The notes under the pieces are model-generated. The model did not search any database. It was not told the origin of the DNA and saw only the letters and a program-made list of their open reading frames with translations. The translations under genes and the position numbers were made by a program. Positions 45,721 through 54,825 of a stretch of DNA of 64,000 nt are shown here, one piece after another. Source of the stretch: Chryseobacterium daecheongense (lineage in GTDB: Bacteria > Bacteroidota > Bacteroidia > Flavobacteriales > Weeksellaceae); contig NZ_RJTX01000002.1 in the NCBI RefSeq assembly GCF_003729955.1, forward strand, positions 620,001 to 684,000, written 5' to 3'. Each line of letters opens with the position of its first letter. Positions within the stretch are counted from its first letter, which is position 1.

Positions 45721-46468
45721 AGAATTCTCCTAAATTGATACTTAATTCTGCAGTGAATATACCGTTTTTTGAACTTTTAGTAAGCTTATAATGATTATTG
45801 TAGATCATTTTCAGCCTTTGATCCAGAGACTGGCTTCCAAAACCGCTTTTTTCCTTTTCCAAAACATTTTTTAGTGAAGCTTTATTACTTACTTTCATCA
45901 TGAACATTCCGCCTTCAAGTTCCATATGAATGGAAATAAAGGAGTCCTGTGCTAAAAAATCGGTGTGTTTGAAGGCATTTTCAATTAAATCAACCGAAAT
46001 TAACGGGGCAAAAACTTTTTCTTCATAAATCATATCAGATTTATTGATTCTGGATTTGATCCTGAAATCAAAAAGGGGATTGATTTTAATTTTATTGATC
46101 TCGATGAGGCTTAATGCAAAGTTCAGTTCTTCTTTGGGACTTACAAACTTATTGTTGCTCTCGTATAAAATATAATCCAGAACATTGGCAAGCTTATCCA
46201 ATGACATATACGTCTGATAGGCATGTGACTGAACGGAATTAAGGATATTTTTGAATAAATGAGGGTTAAGTTTAGTTCCGATGTGTTCCAATTGGACTTC
46301 ATTCAGTTTTTGCTCAATCAGCTTATTGGTTTCTGAAAGTCTGGTATTTCTTTGTTTAAGCTTTTTATTCTGTCCCCACAAGTAAATACTGACCGTAAGA
46401 AAAAAGAAAACGGCAAAAACTCCAATGAATATCAGATAATCATGGATCATGTAGTAATTGCCTTCCAT
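45698..46468 (-). CDS. LytS-like sensor histidine kinase
   Basis: 256 residues. One N-terminal TM (YLIFIGVFAVFFFLTVSIYLW), a coiled-coil linker, then a HisKA_7TM/His_kinase domain with HIGTKLNPHLFKNILNSVQ (phospho-His near 67) and ENAFKHTD as the N-box of the ATPase. A degenerate GFGSQSLDQRL serves as the G-box. It has no large sensor domain, so it may respond through a membrane partner. It is coupled to the LytTR regulator downstream and lies 5 bp after the DUF4258-like gene. Confidence 0.9.
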   Translation of the reverse strand: MEGNYYMIHDYLIFIGVFAVFFFLTVSIYLWGQNKKLKQRNTRLSETNKLIEQKLNEVQLEHIGTKLNPHLFKNILNSVQSHAYQTYMSLDKLANVLDYILYESNNKFVSPKEELNFALSLIEINKIKINPLFDFRIKSRINKSDMIYEEKVFAPLISVDLIENAFKHTDFLAQDSFISIHMELEGGMFMMKVSNKASLKNVLEKEKSGFGSQSLDQRLKMIYNNHYKLTKSSKNGIFTAELSINLGEFYDKMRYS

Positions 46469-46473
46469 AGTGT

Positions 46474-46845
46474 CTATTTAAGCTTTTTAAGACTGTTCAG
46501 TGTAGCGGTTTCTTCACATTTTTCAAAAGTGATTTCATAAACCGGATTTTCCTTTGGATAAATCAAGAGGTAGTCAGGACACGGTTTTTTCTGTGCATGG
46601 CTACGGTCAAAATCTACTTTTCCGTTGGTAATGATACTGTCTTTTAGAAATTTTTCATCAATCTTATTGGCATTCATTTCACTTTTGAAACTCTCGGAAT
46701 ATTTGAAGTCCTTAGAAAGGGTTTCGGCAATAACACGGCTGTTCGGTAAATAGCCACTGCAGCTTGCTCCCTTTTTATTTAAAATAAAAAATACAATGAT
46801 AAGTCCAGGAATAAGACCGATTAAGTAGAATTTCAGTTTTTTCAT
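46474..46845 (-). CDS. DUF4258-like small membrane-anchored protein
   Basis: 123 residues. N-terminal TM (FYLIGLIPGLIIVFFIL), then a soluble part with CSGYLPNSRVIAETLSKDFKY and VDFDRSHAQKKPCPDYLLIY, whose pattern is like the proteins annotated DUF4258 next to ald in related flavobacteria. That link is from memory and uncertain. The start overlaps the last base of ald, so it belongs to the ald operon. The function is unknown. Confidence 0.6.
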   Translation of the reverse strand: MKKLKFYLIGLIPGLIIVFFILNKKGASCSGYLPNSRVIAETLSKDFKYSESFKSEMNANKIDEKFLKDSIITNGKVDFDRSHAQKKPCPDYLLIYPKENPVYEITFEKCEETATLNSLKKLK

Positions 46846-48038
46846 TAGAAAATTAAAAGATTGATATCGTGATAGGTAAGCCCAAAACGGTCGCAGATGA
46901 TTTTTTTAGTATGTCTCCCTTTATACATATATAAGCTCTGCTTCATTTCATTTTTACGGATCAGCATGTTTTCAAAACCGCCTTCTTCATCATAATTCAG
47001 AATATAGGAAAGGAAGAAATTAGAAATAGCTTTTGTAGTGGTTCTCGGCATTTTTGAGGTCAGATTCGGAAGCCCACAATGGATTACTCCATGTTTGATG
47101 ACATAAGGTTCTTCCATGGTAGTAAGCTCGGAAGTTTCGATTACTTTGCCGTTATCAATAGTAATATCGATAATTACACTTCCTTTTTTCATTTTGGACA
47201 CCATTTCTTCGGTAACTATAGGTGTCATATTTAATCTTGGAAGAGCTCCGATCACCACATCTGCGCGTCTCAATGCTTTGCTTAATTCTTTTGGATCTAT
47301 GATGGAAGTGGGAACTCTGCTGTCTACCAATGTATGAAGCCTTCTCAATTTGGAAAGAGAGTTATCAAAGACTTTTACACTTGCTCCAAGCCCGATAGCA
47401 GCTTTGGTAGCGAATTCTCCTACAATACCGGCACCTAGAATTACAACTTCTGTAGGTCTTACCCCGGTGATTCCGCCCAACATTAACCCGTTGGATAAGG
47501 CTAATAATTCAGAAGCGTATAAAATGGATACTGTACCTGCAATTTCACCGACTAATCTTACTAAGGCTAGCTGCTTATATTCATCTACAATGAATTCAAA
47601 GGCGATGGCATTTATTTTTTTCTCTGCCAGCTTCAGGAAGTATTCTTTATCTCTTAAATTGATCTGAAGCGCTGAAACCAGATAGGTATTCGGTTTCATA
47701 TACTCGATTTCAGCTTCTGTAGGCGGGTTTACTTTAAGAATCAGGTCTTGTCCGAAAGCTTCCTTCGGATCGTTGGTGATTTTCGCCCCCGATTCTGAAT
47801 ATTGTAAATCTGTAAAGAATGAACCTTGTCCGGCTCCTGATTCTATGATGATTTCATGTCCGTGTTCGACCAAAACCTGTACTGCGTCCGGCGTGATGCA
47901 GGTTCTTCTTTCATGAAGACAAGTCTCTTTAGGAATTCCAATGCTGAACTGTTTTCCTTTTTTTATAACCTCCAATTTTTCTTCCTTCGGCATCAATTCT
48001 TCTTCAGTGAAAGGAGTAAAAATATTTGTGGTGCTCAT
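46845..48038 (-). CDS. ald: Alanine dehydrogenase
   Basis: 397 residues. IGIPKETCLHERRTCITPDAV near 34-54, ALQINLRD near 125 and the Rossmann VVILGAGIVGEFATKAA near 198-214 are typical of the Ald/PntA superfamily. It interconverts L-alanine and pyruvate with NAD+ and ammonia. The first about 30 residues are an unusual extension, but a later start would lose little. It overlaps the downstream gene by 1 bp. Confidence 0.9.
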   Translation of the reverse strand: MSTTNIFTPFTEEELMPKEEKLEVIKKGKQFSIGIPKETCLHERRTCITPDAVQVLVEHGHEIIIESGAGQGSFFTDLQYSESGAKITNDPKEAFGQDLILKVNPPTEAEIEYMKPNTYLVSALQINLRDKEYFLKLAEKKINAIAFEFIVDEYKQLALVRLVGEIAGTVSILYASELLALSNGLMLGGITGVRPTEVVILGAGIVGEFATKAAIGLGASVKVFDNSLSKLRRLHTLVDSRVPTSIIDPKELSKALRRADVVIGALPRLNMTPIVTEEMVSKMKKGSVIIDITIDNGKVIETSELTTMEEPYVIKHGVIHCGLPNLTSKMPRTTTKAISNFFLSYILNYDEEGGFENMLIRKNEMKQSLYMYKGRHTKKIICDRFGLTYHDINLLIF

Positions 48039-48105
48039 TCTACGTTAAATTAGTTCTTACAAATAATTATTACAGTCATATTCATGAAGCAAAGATACAT
48101 AATAT

Positions 48106-48513
48106 TTACTCGAATGATATCTCTCTGCTTTCGCCGGTATTGATGATGCTCATAGTGTGATAGTTAAGCCCGTAAAGGTCCTCTTCATACACTTCCGGCC
48201 ATTCTATAATGCAGAGGAAAGCATTGTCAAGATACTCTTCGATACCAATGTCATATACCTCATCAATATTTTTTAAGCGATACAAATCAAAATGATAAAC
48301 TTTTCCTTGAGGAGTCTGGTACTCATTCACAATGGAATAGGTGGGTGAGCTGACTTCATCTTCACTTCCCAGTTTTTTCAGTAAAAACTGAGTGAAAGTG
48401 GTCTTTCCAGCTCCCAGGTTTCCTTTCAAGAGGAGAATATGATGTTTTAGCTGTGGAATGATCTGATCAACAATGTGTTGCCAGTCTTCAAGTTTATTAA
48501 TTGAGTAGTTCAT
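48106..48513 (-). CDS. tsaE: tRNA threonylcarbamoyladenosine biosynthesis ATPase TsaE
   Basis: 135 residues. Walker A LLKGNLGAGKTTFTQFL near 29-45, SSPTYSIVNEY near 55-65 and VYHFDLYRL near 72-80 are TsaE hallmarks. It provides the ATPase step of t6A37 synthesis with TsaB and TsaD, encoded elsewhere. It is on the same strand as ald with a 67-bp gap and follows the unknown membrane protein gene with no gap. Confidence 0.93.
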   Translation of the reverse strand: MNYSINKLEDWQHIVDQIIPQLKHHILLLKGNLGAGKTTFTQFLLKKLGSEDEVSSPTYSIVNEYQTPQGKVYHFDLYRLKNIDEVYDIGIEEYLDNAFLCIIEWPEVYEEDLYGLNYHTMSIINTGESREISFE

Positions 48514-49119
48514 TTATTTATTCAAATTTTCAGAATATAAATCACAAAAATATTTTGCTCTGCTTTTTGCCTGTTCCGGATTTCTATTTCTGTTGTTTTT
48601 AACAGGGTTTTCATAAAGAGCAAGAATTTCTCCCATTTCTATCGGTTTTAAGGCTTTAGTCTGTTTATTAAATAAAGATTGTGAAATCTGTTCAGTGCCT
48701 TTTCTGTTTTCTAAGAAGTCAAAATTACTGAAATTAAAATTGAGACATTCTTTTTGGGTATAGCGGTGTTCAATATATCGTGTTACCCAAAAAATATCAA
48801 AAGTATTTTTATTTTTAATATCTAAAACTGGAAATAACAGATTGGCTGTCTGACTGCAAGGGCATTCTTTCCGGGTTGTTTTTGAACTGGAAAAAGTATC
48901 TCTTACCAAATCCCATGAGTTGTTAGACAAAGCATTAGGATAAACCGTATTATAAAAACCGGTAAAGTTTTCCGGTAATTTGGAGCTGCTTCTGATGTAC
49001 CAGGTTATGGACTGCTTATCATCTTTATTGATTATATAATGACCTCCAAATTCTATATATATTATCAACAAAATAAAAGCTAAAATTACTAATATTAAAA
49101 ACCTTTTAAAATATTTCAT
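48514..49119 (-). CDS. Hypothetical membrane-anchored protein
   Basis: 201 residues from ATG 49119 (MKYFKRFLILVILAFILLI), giving one N-terminal TM. The extracytoplasmic remainder contains GHYIINKDDKQSITWYIR, CPCSQTANLLFPVLDIKN and a Cys in the C-terminal half. An in-frame ATG 33 bp upstream adds a non-signal extension and is not preferred. It abuts tsaE directly. The family is not recognised. Confidence 0.68.
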   Translation of the reverse strand: MKYFKRFLILVILAFILLIIYIEFGGHYIINKDDKQSITWYIRSSSKLPENFTGFYNTVYPNALSNNSWDLVRDTFSSSKTTRKECPCSQTANLLFPVLDIKNKNTFDIFWVTRYIEHRYTQKECLNFNFSNFDFLENRKGTEQISQSLFNKQTKALKPIEMGEILALYENPVKNNRNRNPEQAKSRAKYFCDLYSENLNK

Positions 49120-49254
49120 AAGCAATAAACGGCCATTCGAATGTATAATCAAAAATAATCAAATTTCTTTTGAAAATATGAGGTTTTCTTTCTCGAGTCT
49201 CAGAGGTCTTACTTTTGGTCTCTAACATCTCCAAAATTTATTTATTTTTACACT

Positions 49255-51231
49255 ATGATTACGAAGCAGACCATAGACAAGATTTTCTCAACGATCAGGG
49301 TGGAAGAAATAGTGGGGGAGTACGTTCAGTTGAAAAGAGCCGGGTCTAATTTCAAAGGATTAAGCCCTTTTCATGACGAGAAGACGCCCAGCTTTGTAGT
49401 TTCGCCGAGTAAACAGATCTGGAAGGATTTTTCCACTGGAAAAGGGGGTACAGCCATTTCCTTCTTGATGGAGATTGAAAATTTCACTTATCCGGAGGCA
49501 CTTCGTCATGCTGCAAAAAAATACGGAATTGAGATTGAAGAAGATCAACGGGAGTTTTCCGAGGAAGCCAAAAGTGCCCAAACAGAGAGAGATTTACTGT
49601 ATAAGATCCATGAGGTGGCCAATAATTATTTCCAGGAAACGCTTTGGGATTCTGAAGAAGGAAAAAGTATTGGTCTGGCTTATTTTAAGGAACGTGAGCT
49701 TAAAGATGATATCATCAAAAAATTCCAACTGGGGTATTCTCCTGAAAAGAAAAATGCTTTCACGGAATATGCCTTGGAAAAAGGGTATGCTAAAGATATT
49801 TTAGAGAAGTCCGGACTTTCCATTTTTCCTGAGAATACACCTGCCGGAGTAGACCGTTTCCGGGAAAGAGTGATTTTCCCGATTCATAGTTTTTCTGGAA
49901 GAGTGTTAGGTTTTGGAGCCAGAATACTTAAAAATAATGTCAAAACAGCTAAATATCTCAATTCTCCAGAAACGGAAATTTATCACAAATCCAATGTATT
50001 GTATGGCCTGAATCAAGGCAAACAGGCTATTTCCAGAAAAAATGTCTGCTTTTTAGTAGAAGGTTATATGGATGTGATCTCACTGCATATGTCAGGAATT
50101 GAAAATGTAGTGGCAAGTTCAGGAACTTCTTTGACTACAGAACAGATCAAGCTTATCAAAAGGCTTACGGAAAATGTAACCATTCTCTTCGATGGAGATA
50201 ATGCAGGAATTAAAGCCAGTTTCCGAAGCATTGATATGCTTTTGACCGAGGGGATGAACATCCGTGTTCTTCTCTTTCCGGAAGGTGATGATCCGGATTC
50301 CTTTGCCAGAAAGCATCCGCAGGAGTATGTAGAGAAATTCATTGAAAATGAAGCAATGGATTTCATTGATTTCAAAGCGGAAATTCTTTTAAAAGAAGCG
50401 GGAAATGACCCCATAAAAAAAGCCGAAGCGATCCGTAATATCGTAAAATCGGTAGCCTTTGTACAAAATGCACTGAAAAGAGAAGTTTACCTGAAGGAGG
50501 TTTCCAATAAATTCGGATTGTCAGAGCAAAGCTTGTTCAATGAGCTTGATGTTCAGAAACAGATCACTCAGAATCAAAATCAAACTGTTCAGCAGCAGAA
50601 AGAAAATAAGGCTCCTAAACTGGAAGTGGTTCCTAAACCTGAACTGGAAATAGATTCCGTACAGTTTAATATTCTTCATCAGGAAAACAGGCTGATCGAT
50701 TTGATGTTGATGTTCGGAGATATGGTTTTGCAAAGGAAAAATGAAAATCAGGAAAAGTATGAAGTGACCGTTATTGAGGAGATTCTGCATCATTTCGAAG
50801 AGGAACACTATGAATTCCAGATAGAAACTAATAAAAAGATCATTGAGAACATCCGGGAGGGTATTGAACATGATGAGCTCCGTGCCGGAAACTTTTTTCT
50901 TACTTTGATGGATGAAGACATTACATCTAAAGTAGCTGATGCGTTGCTGATTCCTGATGAATTAAGTGACTGGACCACCCGGAATATATTTCCTCCGGCC
51001 ATTGGTGATCATGTGGACCTGGAAGTCACCAATGATATTTTAATTCACAAATATTACTATATTCATTTCATGATCAAGCAACTTACTTCCGAGTTTGAAG
51101 GCTATCGCGATACAGATCCTGAAAAATATTTTGATTCTATCAAGAAAATCATGATATTGAATGAGCTTTCAAGAAAGATCACTGAAACATTAGGGTGGTC
51201 TCCTGTGACAAAAAGTCCTATAAAATTTTAG
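49255..51231 (+). CDS. dnaG: DNA primase DnaG
   Basis: 658 residues, typical length. The N-terminal CHC2-type domain (about 5-95) keeps the fold motifs SPFHDEKTPSF and SPSKQIWKDF. However, the four zinc ligands (Cys-His-Cys-Cys) read Ser37, His40, Asp58 and Thr61, so zinc binding appears lost. The TOPRIM core has VEGYMDVISLH near 269-279 (catalytic Glu) and ILFDGDNAG near 311-319 (DxD). The C-terminal helicase-binding region runs to 658. It primes DNA replication together with DnaB. Monocistronic, facing clpP. Confidence 0.93.
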   Translation: MITKQTIDKIFSTIRVEEIVGEYVQLKRAGSNFKGLSPFHDEKTPSFVVSPSKQIWKDFSTGKGGTAISFLMEIENFTYPEALRHAAKKYGIEIEEDQREFSEEAKSAQTERDLLYKIHEVANNYFQETLWDSEEGKSIGLAYFKERELKDDIIKKFQLGYSPEKKNAFTEYALEKGYAKDILEKSGLSIFPENTPAGVDRFRERVIFPIHSFSGRVLGFGARILKNNVKTAKYLNSPETEIYHKSNVLYGLNQGKQAISRKNVCFLVEGYMDVISLHMSGIENVVASSGTSLTTEQIKLIKRLTENVTILFDGDNAGIKASFRSIDMLLTEGMNIRVLLFPEGDDPDSFARKHPQEYVEKFIENEAMDFIDFKAEILLKEAGNDPIKKAEAIRNIVKSVAFVQNALKREVYLKEVSNKFGLSEQSLFNELDVQKQITQNQNQTVQQQKENKAPKLEVVPKPELEIDSVQFNILHQENRLIDLMLMFGDMVLQRKNENQEKYEVTVIEEILHHFEEEHYEFQIETNKKIIENIREGIEHDELRAGNFFLTLMDEDITSKVADALLIPDELSDWTTRNIFPPAIGDHVDLEVTNDILIHKYYYIHFMIKQLTSEFEGYRDTDPEKYFDSIKKIMILNELSRKITETLGWSPVTKSPIKF

Positions 51232-51283
51232 GAATAAAAGTTGTAATTTACATTTCAGATATTTTAAAATAATACACAGAAAT

Positions 51284-51970
51284 ATGGACATTAAAAAAGA
51301 ATTCAGAGATTTCTCTGTGAAGCATTTAGGAAACAACGGTCTGGTTACCGATCAGTATATGGGAATGTATGGTCCTACCAATTTGACTCCGTACATTATG
51401 GAAGAAAGAAGACTAAACGTTGCTCAGATGGACGTTTTTTCTCGTTTGATGATGGACAGGATCATTTTCCTGGGTACAGGGATTGATGACCAGGTTGCCA
51501 ACATCGTTACAGCGCAGCTTTTATTCCTAGAGAGTGCAGATCCTTCAAAAGACATTCAGATTTATATCAACTCTCCGGGTGGAAGTGTGTATGCAGGTTT
51601 AGGAATTTATGACACGATGCAGATTATTAAACCGGATGTTGCCACTATCTGTACAGGTATGGCTGCTTCTATGGGAGCGGTATTATTGGTAGCCGGAGAA
51701 AAAGGTAAGCGTTCTGCTCTTAAACATTCCAGAGTAATGATCCACCAACCTTCAGGAGGAGCTCAAGGGGTTGCTTCTGATATGGAGATCAACTTAAGAG
51801 AAATGTTGAAATTAAAGCAGGAGCTTTATGAAATCATTGCCCACCACTCAGGACAAACGTATGATTGGGTAGAAAAATCGTCTGACAGAGATTACTGGAT
51901 GACCTCTGAGGAAGCGAAAGGATATGGAATGGTAGATGAGGTTCTACAGAGATCTACAGATAAAAAATAA
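51284..51970 (+). CDS. clpP: ATP-dependent Clp protease proteolytic subunit
   Basis: 228 residues. Catalytic Ser129 is in TGMAASMGAVLL, His154 in RVMIHQPSGGAQG, and the Asp is near 203. The N-terminal axial loop region and INSPGGSVYAG are present. It is self-compartmentalised as a 14-mer with ClpX or ClpA, neither of which adjoins it. Terminator directly after. Confidence 0.96.
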   Translation: MDIKKEFRDFSVKHLGNNGLVTDQYMGMYGPTNLTPYIMEERRLNVAQMDVFSRLMMDRIIFLGTGIDDQVANIVTAQLLFLESADPSKDIQIYINSPGGSVYAGLGIYDTMQIIKPDVATICTGMAASMGAVLLVAGEKGKRSALKHSRVMIHQPSGGAQGVASDMEINLREMLKLKQELYEIIAHHSGQTYDWVEKSSDRDYWMTSEEAKGYGMVDEVLQRSTDKK

Positions 51971-51986
51971 TTTTTAAAGAGTAGTA

Positions 51987-52014
51987 AAAAAACGCGCCGA
52001 CAGGCGCGTTTTTT
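51987..52014. terminator. Bidirectional terminator of clpP and the converging T9SS gene
   Basis: AAAAAACGCGCC (51987-51998) and GGCGCGTTTTTT (52003-52014) form a perfect 12-bp stem with a GACA loop and T-runs on both strands. Confidence 0.95.
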
Positions 52015-53122
52015 ATTGTTTAATGAATTTATGAACGGTTGAATTGGTATGAGTTGTAATCTCTATAAAATAAACTCCCGGATTTAAAGCCTGTATATTC
52101 ACTTTTTTAGCCTTTGAAGAAAGGATTTTTTGTCCTGAAACGGCATGAATTTTTATTTCTTTCACATTTTCCGAGGTTTCAATCTGAATGAAATCATGAG
52201 CCGGATTGGGATATATCCTGAAGGTTTGTTTTCCTATATCAGAAACGTCTAATACAGAATTGGCCGCTTCTGTAGGAGTAAATGGAAGTCTTTGTCCAAA
52301 ACTTAATCCCATCCAGTCATTATTCACCAGTTGAATCTGAGATAAATCAGCATAATTTTTCCAACCCGAAAGATCTTTTCCTTTGTACAGTTTCCACGTA
52401 TTGGATCCGGATACGTTTCCTGTAAAATTATTCAATGATAATGTAGAAATCTGGTTATTAGATAAAGTATAATTGAAATAAGAAGCTTGGGATTTGATCA
52501 ATTGTAAGGCCTGTTCAGCAGTCATACTTCCATTATATTGAATTCCGAAAACAAAAGAATCCGTATGGGTTCCAAAATCTATAACAATTAAGCTTTTATT
52601 GCTTCCTGTACCAATCCAATTCACGATTTGAGAAGAATTGTACCACGCTGAGTTATATGCTGCAACGGGTGTGGAAGGGTGCGAAAGCGGTGGAGTAGTA
52701 GGCGTAAAACCATATCCGAAAGAAATTCCATACCACTTTCCATCAACCAGAATATCATTATTGACACCATTATTCAAGGTCATTGAACCAGAGCTGGTTC
52801 CGGACCAGGTAGACCAATAATCAGCCGAACTTGGAATATGATGGTTATAGGTAAAGCTGTAAAGAAATCCGGAAGGAATATCTGCCGAAATTTTCGGTTC
52901 TGCTGCGGCAATGGCATTAATGAGATCTTCCATTGTTAAGGTATTGGAATCAAAGCGGTATCCCCATGCATAGGAAGATGGATTGTTGTCATCATTGAAA
53001 TCTGCAATGAAGTAGGCTTTCTTTGAACCTGTTCCTACCCAGAACTTAATGTCGTTTTCAGTGAATTGTGCCCATACAAACTGCATGCAGAGCAGCAAGA
53101 AAAAAAGATAGATATTTTTCAT
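52013..53122 (-). CDS. T9SS-secreted two-repeat protein under cobalamin riboswitch control
   Basis: 369 residues with a signal peptide (ends CMQFVWAQ). Two homologous repeats (about 27-145 and 166-285) each open with WVGTGSKKAYFIADF / WIGTGSNKSLIVIDF and close with WYGISFGYGF / WMGLSFGQRL. About 300-369 is a type A sorting domain (FRIYPNPAHDFIQIE ... KFIKQ), so it is exported by T9SS. A cobalamin riboswitch lies about 118 bp upstream on the same strand. Surface B12-binding proteins (BtuG, BtuH) are known in Bacteroidota under such riboswitches, so this protein may bind corrinoid. That role is inference. No TonB receptor gene adjoins it. Confidence 0.85.
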   Translation of the reverse strand: MKNIYLFFLLLCMQFVWAQFTENDIKFWVGTGSKKAYFIADFNDDNNPSSYAWGYRFDSNTLTMEDLINAIAAAEPKISADIPSGFLYSFTYNHHIPSSADYWSTWSGTSSGSMTLNNGVNNDILVDGKWYGISFGYGFTPTTPPLSHPSTPVAAYNSAWYNSSQIVNWIGTGSNKSLIVIDFGTHTDSFVFGIQYNGSMTAEQALQLIKSQASYFNYTLSNNQISTLSLNNFTGNVSGSNTWKLYKGKDLSGWKNYADLSQIQLVNNDWMGLSFGQRLPFTPTEAANSVLDVSDIGKQTFRIYPNPAHDFIQIETSENVKEIKIHAVSGQKILSSKAKKVNIQALNPGVYFIEITTHTNSTVHKFIKQ

Positions 53123-53239
53123 GATATAAAAATTTAAAGTTTTGTTCCCGAAACTTACTTACAGGATAAAAACATTCATGAAAAAAATCATAAAGCATTG
53201 ATGATATTCCATAAACTTTTATCCCGAAAGTTGAAATGT

Positions 53240-53405
53240 ATTAAAGGCAGGTCTCCTGGCTTGCATCTTAAGGTACACCTTCCCGGATCTCTCCAGTGGT
53301 CTTCTTGTACAATAAGTTTGAATAGCTTACAGTTGCGGGTACAGCTCAGGATTTGAATAATCTCACCTGATTCCCTATTAATGAACGGTATGTTCAACCT
53401 TAAAC
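53240..53405 (-). ncRNA. Cobalamin (adenosylcobalamin) riboswitch
   Basis: Read on the minus strand, the sequence shows the standard order of cobalamin riboswitch elements: GGGAATCAGGTGAGA, then the B12-box region GCTGTACCCGCAACTGTAAG, then AAGACCACTGG and the closing AGCCAGGAGACCTGCC. A perfect -7 element (53411-53418) ends 6 bp upstream of the 5' edge, so transcription starts almost exactly at the aptamer. It controls the T9SS gene 118 bp downstream. No obvious terminator lies in the gap, so translational control is possible. Confidence 0.93.
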
Positions 53406-53410
53406 CGCTG

Positions 53411-53418
53411 CAAAGATA
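53411..53418 (-). promoter_or_regulatory. -7 promoter element (TAnnTTTG) of the riboswitch transcript
   Basis: TATCTTTG on the minus strand is an exact -7 match. A TTG lies about 25 bp upstream, slightly farther than usual. The start would coincide with the riboswitch 5' end. Confidence 0.6.
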
Positions 53419-53493
53419 TTTAAAATAGATTTATTATTGCATTCAAAGTGAGTTTATACAGAGGAATTATTTTCGCTGTTACAATAATAAACT

Positions 53494-54756
53494 ATGAAAA
53501 AATTACTATTATCTGCATTCATGCTTTCAATATTGATGGCTTGTAATGATGATGACCATTCCAATAATCAGGATATTAACTATTCTAAACTTCCACAGGA
53601 GTTTCCTTTTTCAAAACTGGCAACACTGAGCGGGGTAGATGTAATCAACGGTGGCTTCGGTTCGGGAGCAACTGCTCATCCGACCCGTAAAGGAGAATTC
53701 TATGTCATCACCGACCGTGGACCGAATGTAACCTATCAGAATGGCATTAAAATCCTTGTTCCTTCTTTTACTCCCACGATCATGCATTTTAAAATCAATG
53801 CGGAAGGGAATATTGAAGTGATCAAATATATTAAGCTTAAAAATCCATCTGGACAACCTATTACAGGACTTCCAAATCCTGTAGGAATGGGAAGTACGGG
53901 AGAAGTTGCTTATGGAGCGGATGGAAGTGTATTGGGAACTGATAATTACGGTTTGGACAGCGAAAGTATTGTTGCCGCCACGGACGGTACATTCTGGGTC
54001 TCTGACGAATATGGACCTCACATCGTTCATTACAGTGCAGATGGAGTGGAATTGGAGAGAATAAGCCCAATCGGTGTGAATACAGGAACCAGAAAGCTTC
54101 CTGCCGTTCTGGCCAAAAGACGGCCCAATAGAGGGATGGAAGGGATGTGTATGACGCCGGACGGAAAAATGCTCGTAGGAACAATGCAGTCTACAATGTA
54201 TGTTCCTACAAAAGTTCTTGCGACCAATACAACTTTGACGAGAATTGTAACTTTTGATCTGGCAACCGGGCAAACCAAGCAATATTTATATAAGCAGGAC
54301 GGCGGAACTTCAGATTCCGTTTGCGATATTACCGCAATTAGCAATGCTGAATTTTTAGTCATTGAAAGAGACGGAAGATTTGGCTCACAGGGCGGAGTGA
54401 AAAAAGTTTATAGAATCAATCTTTCACAAGCTTCTGATGTCACCGGAACAGATGTGGCAGCAGTGGACGGAATGAAAATCAATGGCAAAGCGCTTGAACA
54501 GTCAACATGGGATGAGATTACGGCAGCCGGATTGAAACCTGTGAGCAAAACGTTAGCTGTGGATCTGGTAGCGAAATTAGGATATGAACATGATAAGTTT
54601 GAAGGAATTGTTTATCTAGGAAATAATAAGTTAGCTGTTTTCAATGATGATGATTTTGGAGTTGCGGATGACGGAAACGGAAACCCGAAAGCCAAAATCC
54701 TTCCGAAAACAGGAAAACAGGATAAAGGAACGATGTACATTGTGGATATTCAGTAA
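53494..54756 (+). CDS. Esterase-like/phytase-family lipoprotein
   Basis: 420 residues. The lipoprotein signal ends SILMAC (Cys17), followed by Asp-rich DDDHSNN. Beta-propeller-like segments include FYVITDRGPN near 69-78, VSDEYGPHIVHYSADG near 168-183, EGMCMTPDGKMLVGTM near 215-230 and VIERDGRFGSQGG near 288-300, typical of the esterase-like-activity-of-phytase family. It is probably surface or periplasmic. It is divergent from the riboswitch gene with about 75 bp between promoters. The substrate is unknown. Confidence 0.87.
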   Translation: MKKLLLSAFMLSILMACNDDDHSNNQDINYSKLPQEFPFSKLATLSGVDVINGGFGSGATAHPTRKGEFYVITDRGPNVTYQNGIKILVPSFTPTIMHFKINAEGNIEVIKYIKLKNPSGQPITGLPNPVGMGSTGEVAYGADGSVLGTDNYGLDSESIVAATDGTFWVSDEYGPHIVHYSADGVELERISPIGVNTGTRKLPAVLAKRRPNRGMEGMCMTPDGKMLVGTMQSTMYVPTKVLATNTTLTRIVTFDLATGQTKQYLYKQDGGTSDSVCDITAISNAEFLVIERDGRFGSQGGVKKVYRINLSQASDVTGTDVAAVDGMKINGKALEQSTWDEITAAGLKPVSKTLAVDLVAKLGYEHDKFEGIVYLGNNKLAVFNDDDFGVADDGNGNPKAKILPKTGKQDKGTMYIVDIQ

Positions 54757-54773
54757 TTAGACTTTTATAAACA

Positions 54774-54804
54774 GTTTCGGCGGCATCGAAGATGCCGCCG
54801 AAAC
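54774..54804. terminator. Strong 14-bp hairpin terminator between converging genes
   Basis: GTTTCGGCGGCATC (54774-54787) and GATGCCGCCGAAAC (54791-54804) pair perfectly with a GAA loop. There is only a modest T-run after it. It separates the esterase gene from tpiA. Confidence 0.8.
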
Positions 54805-54825
54805 TTATTTGTATTTATTTTAGAT

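Noticed and set aside
53611..54362. Long antisense open frames over the esterase/phytase-like gene
   Set aside because: The sense frame has a lipoprotein signal, family motifs and a terminator; the antisense readings have no motif and come from codon bias.
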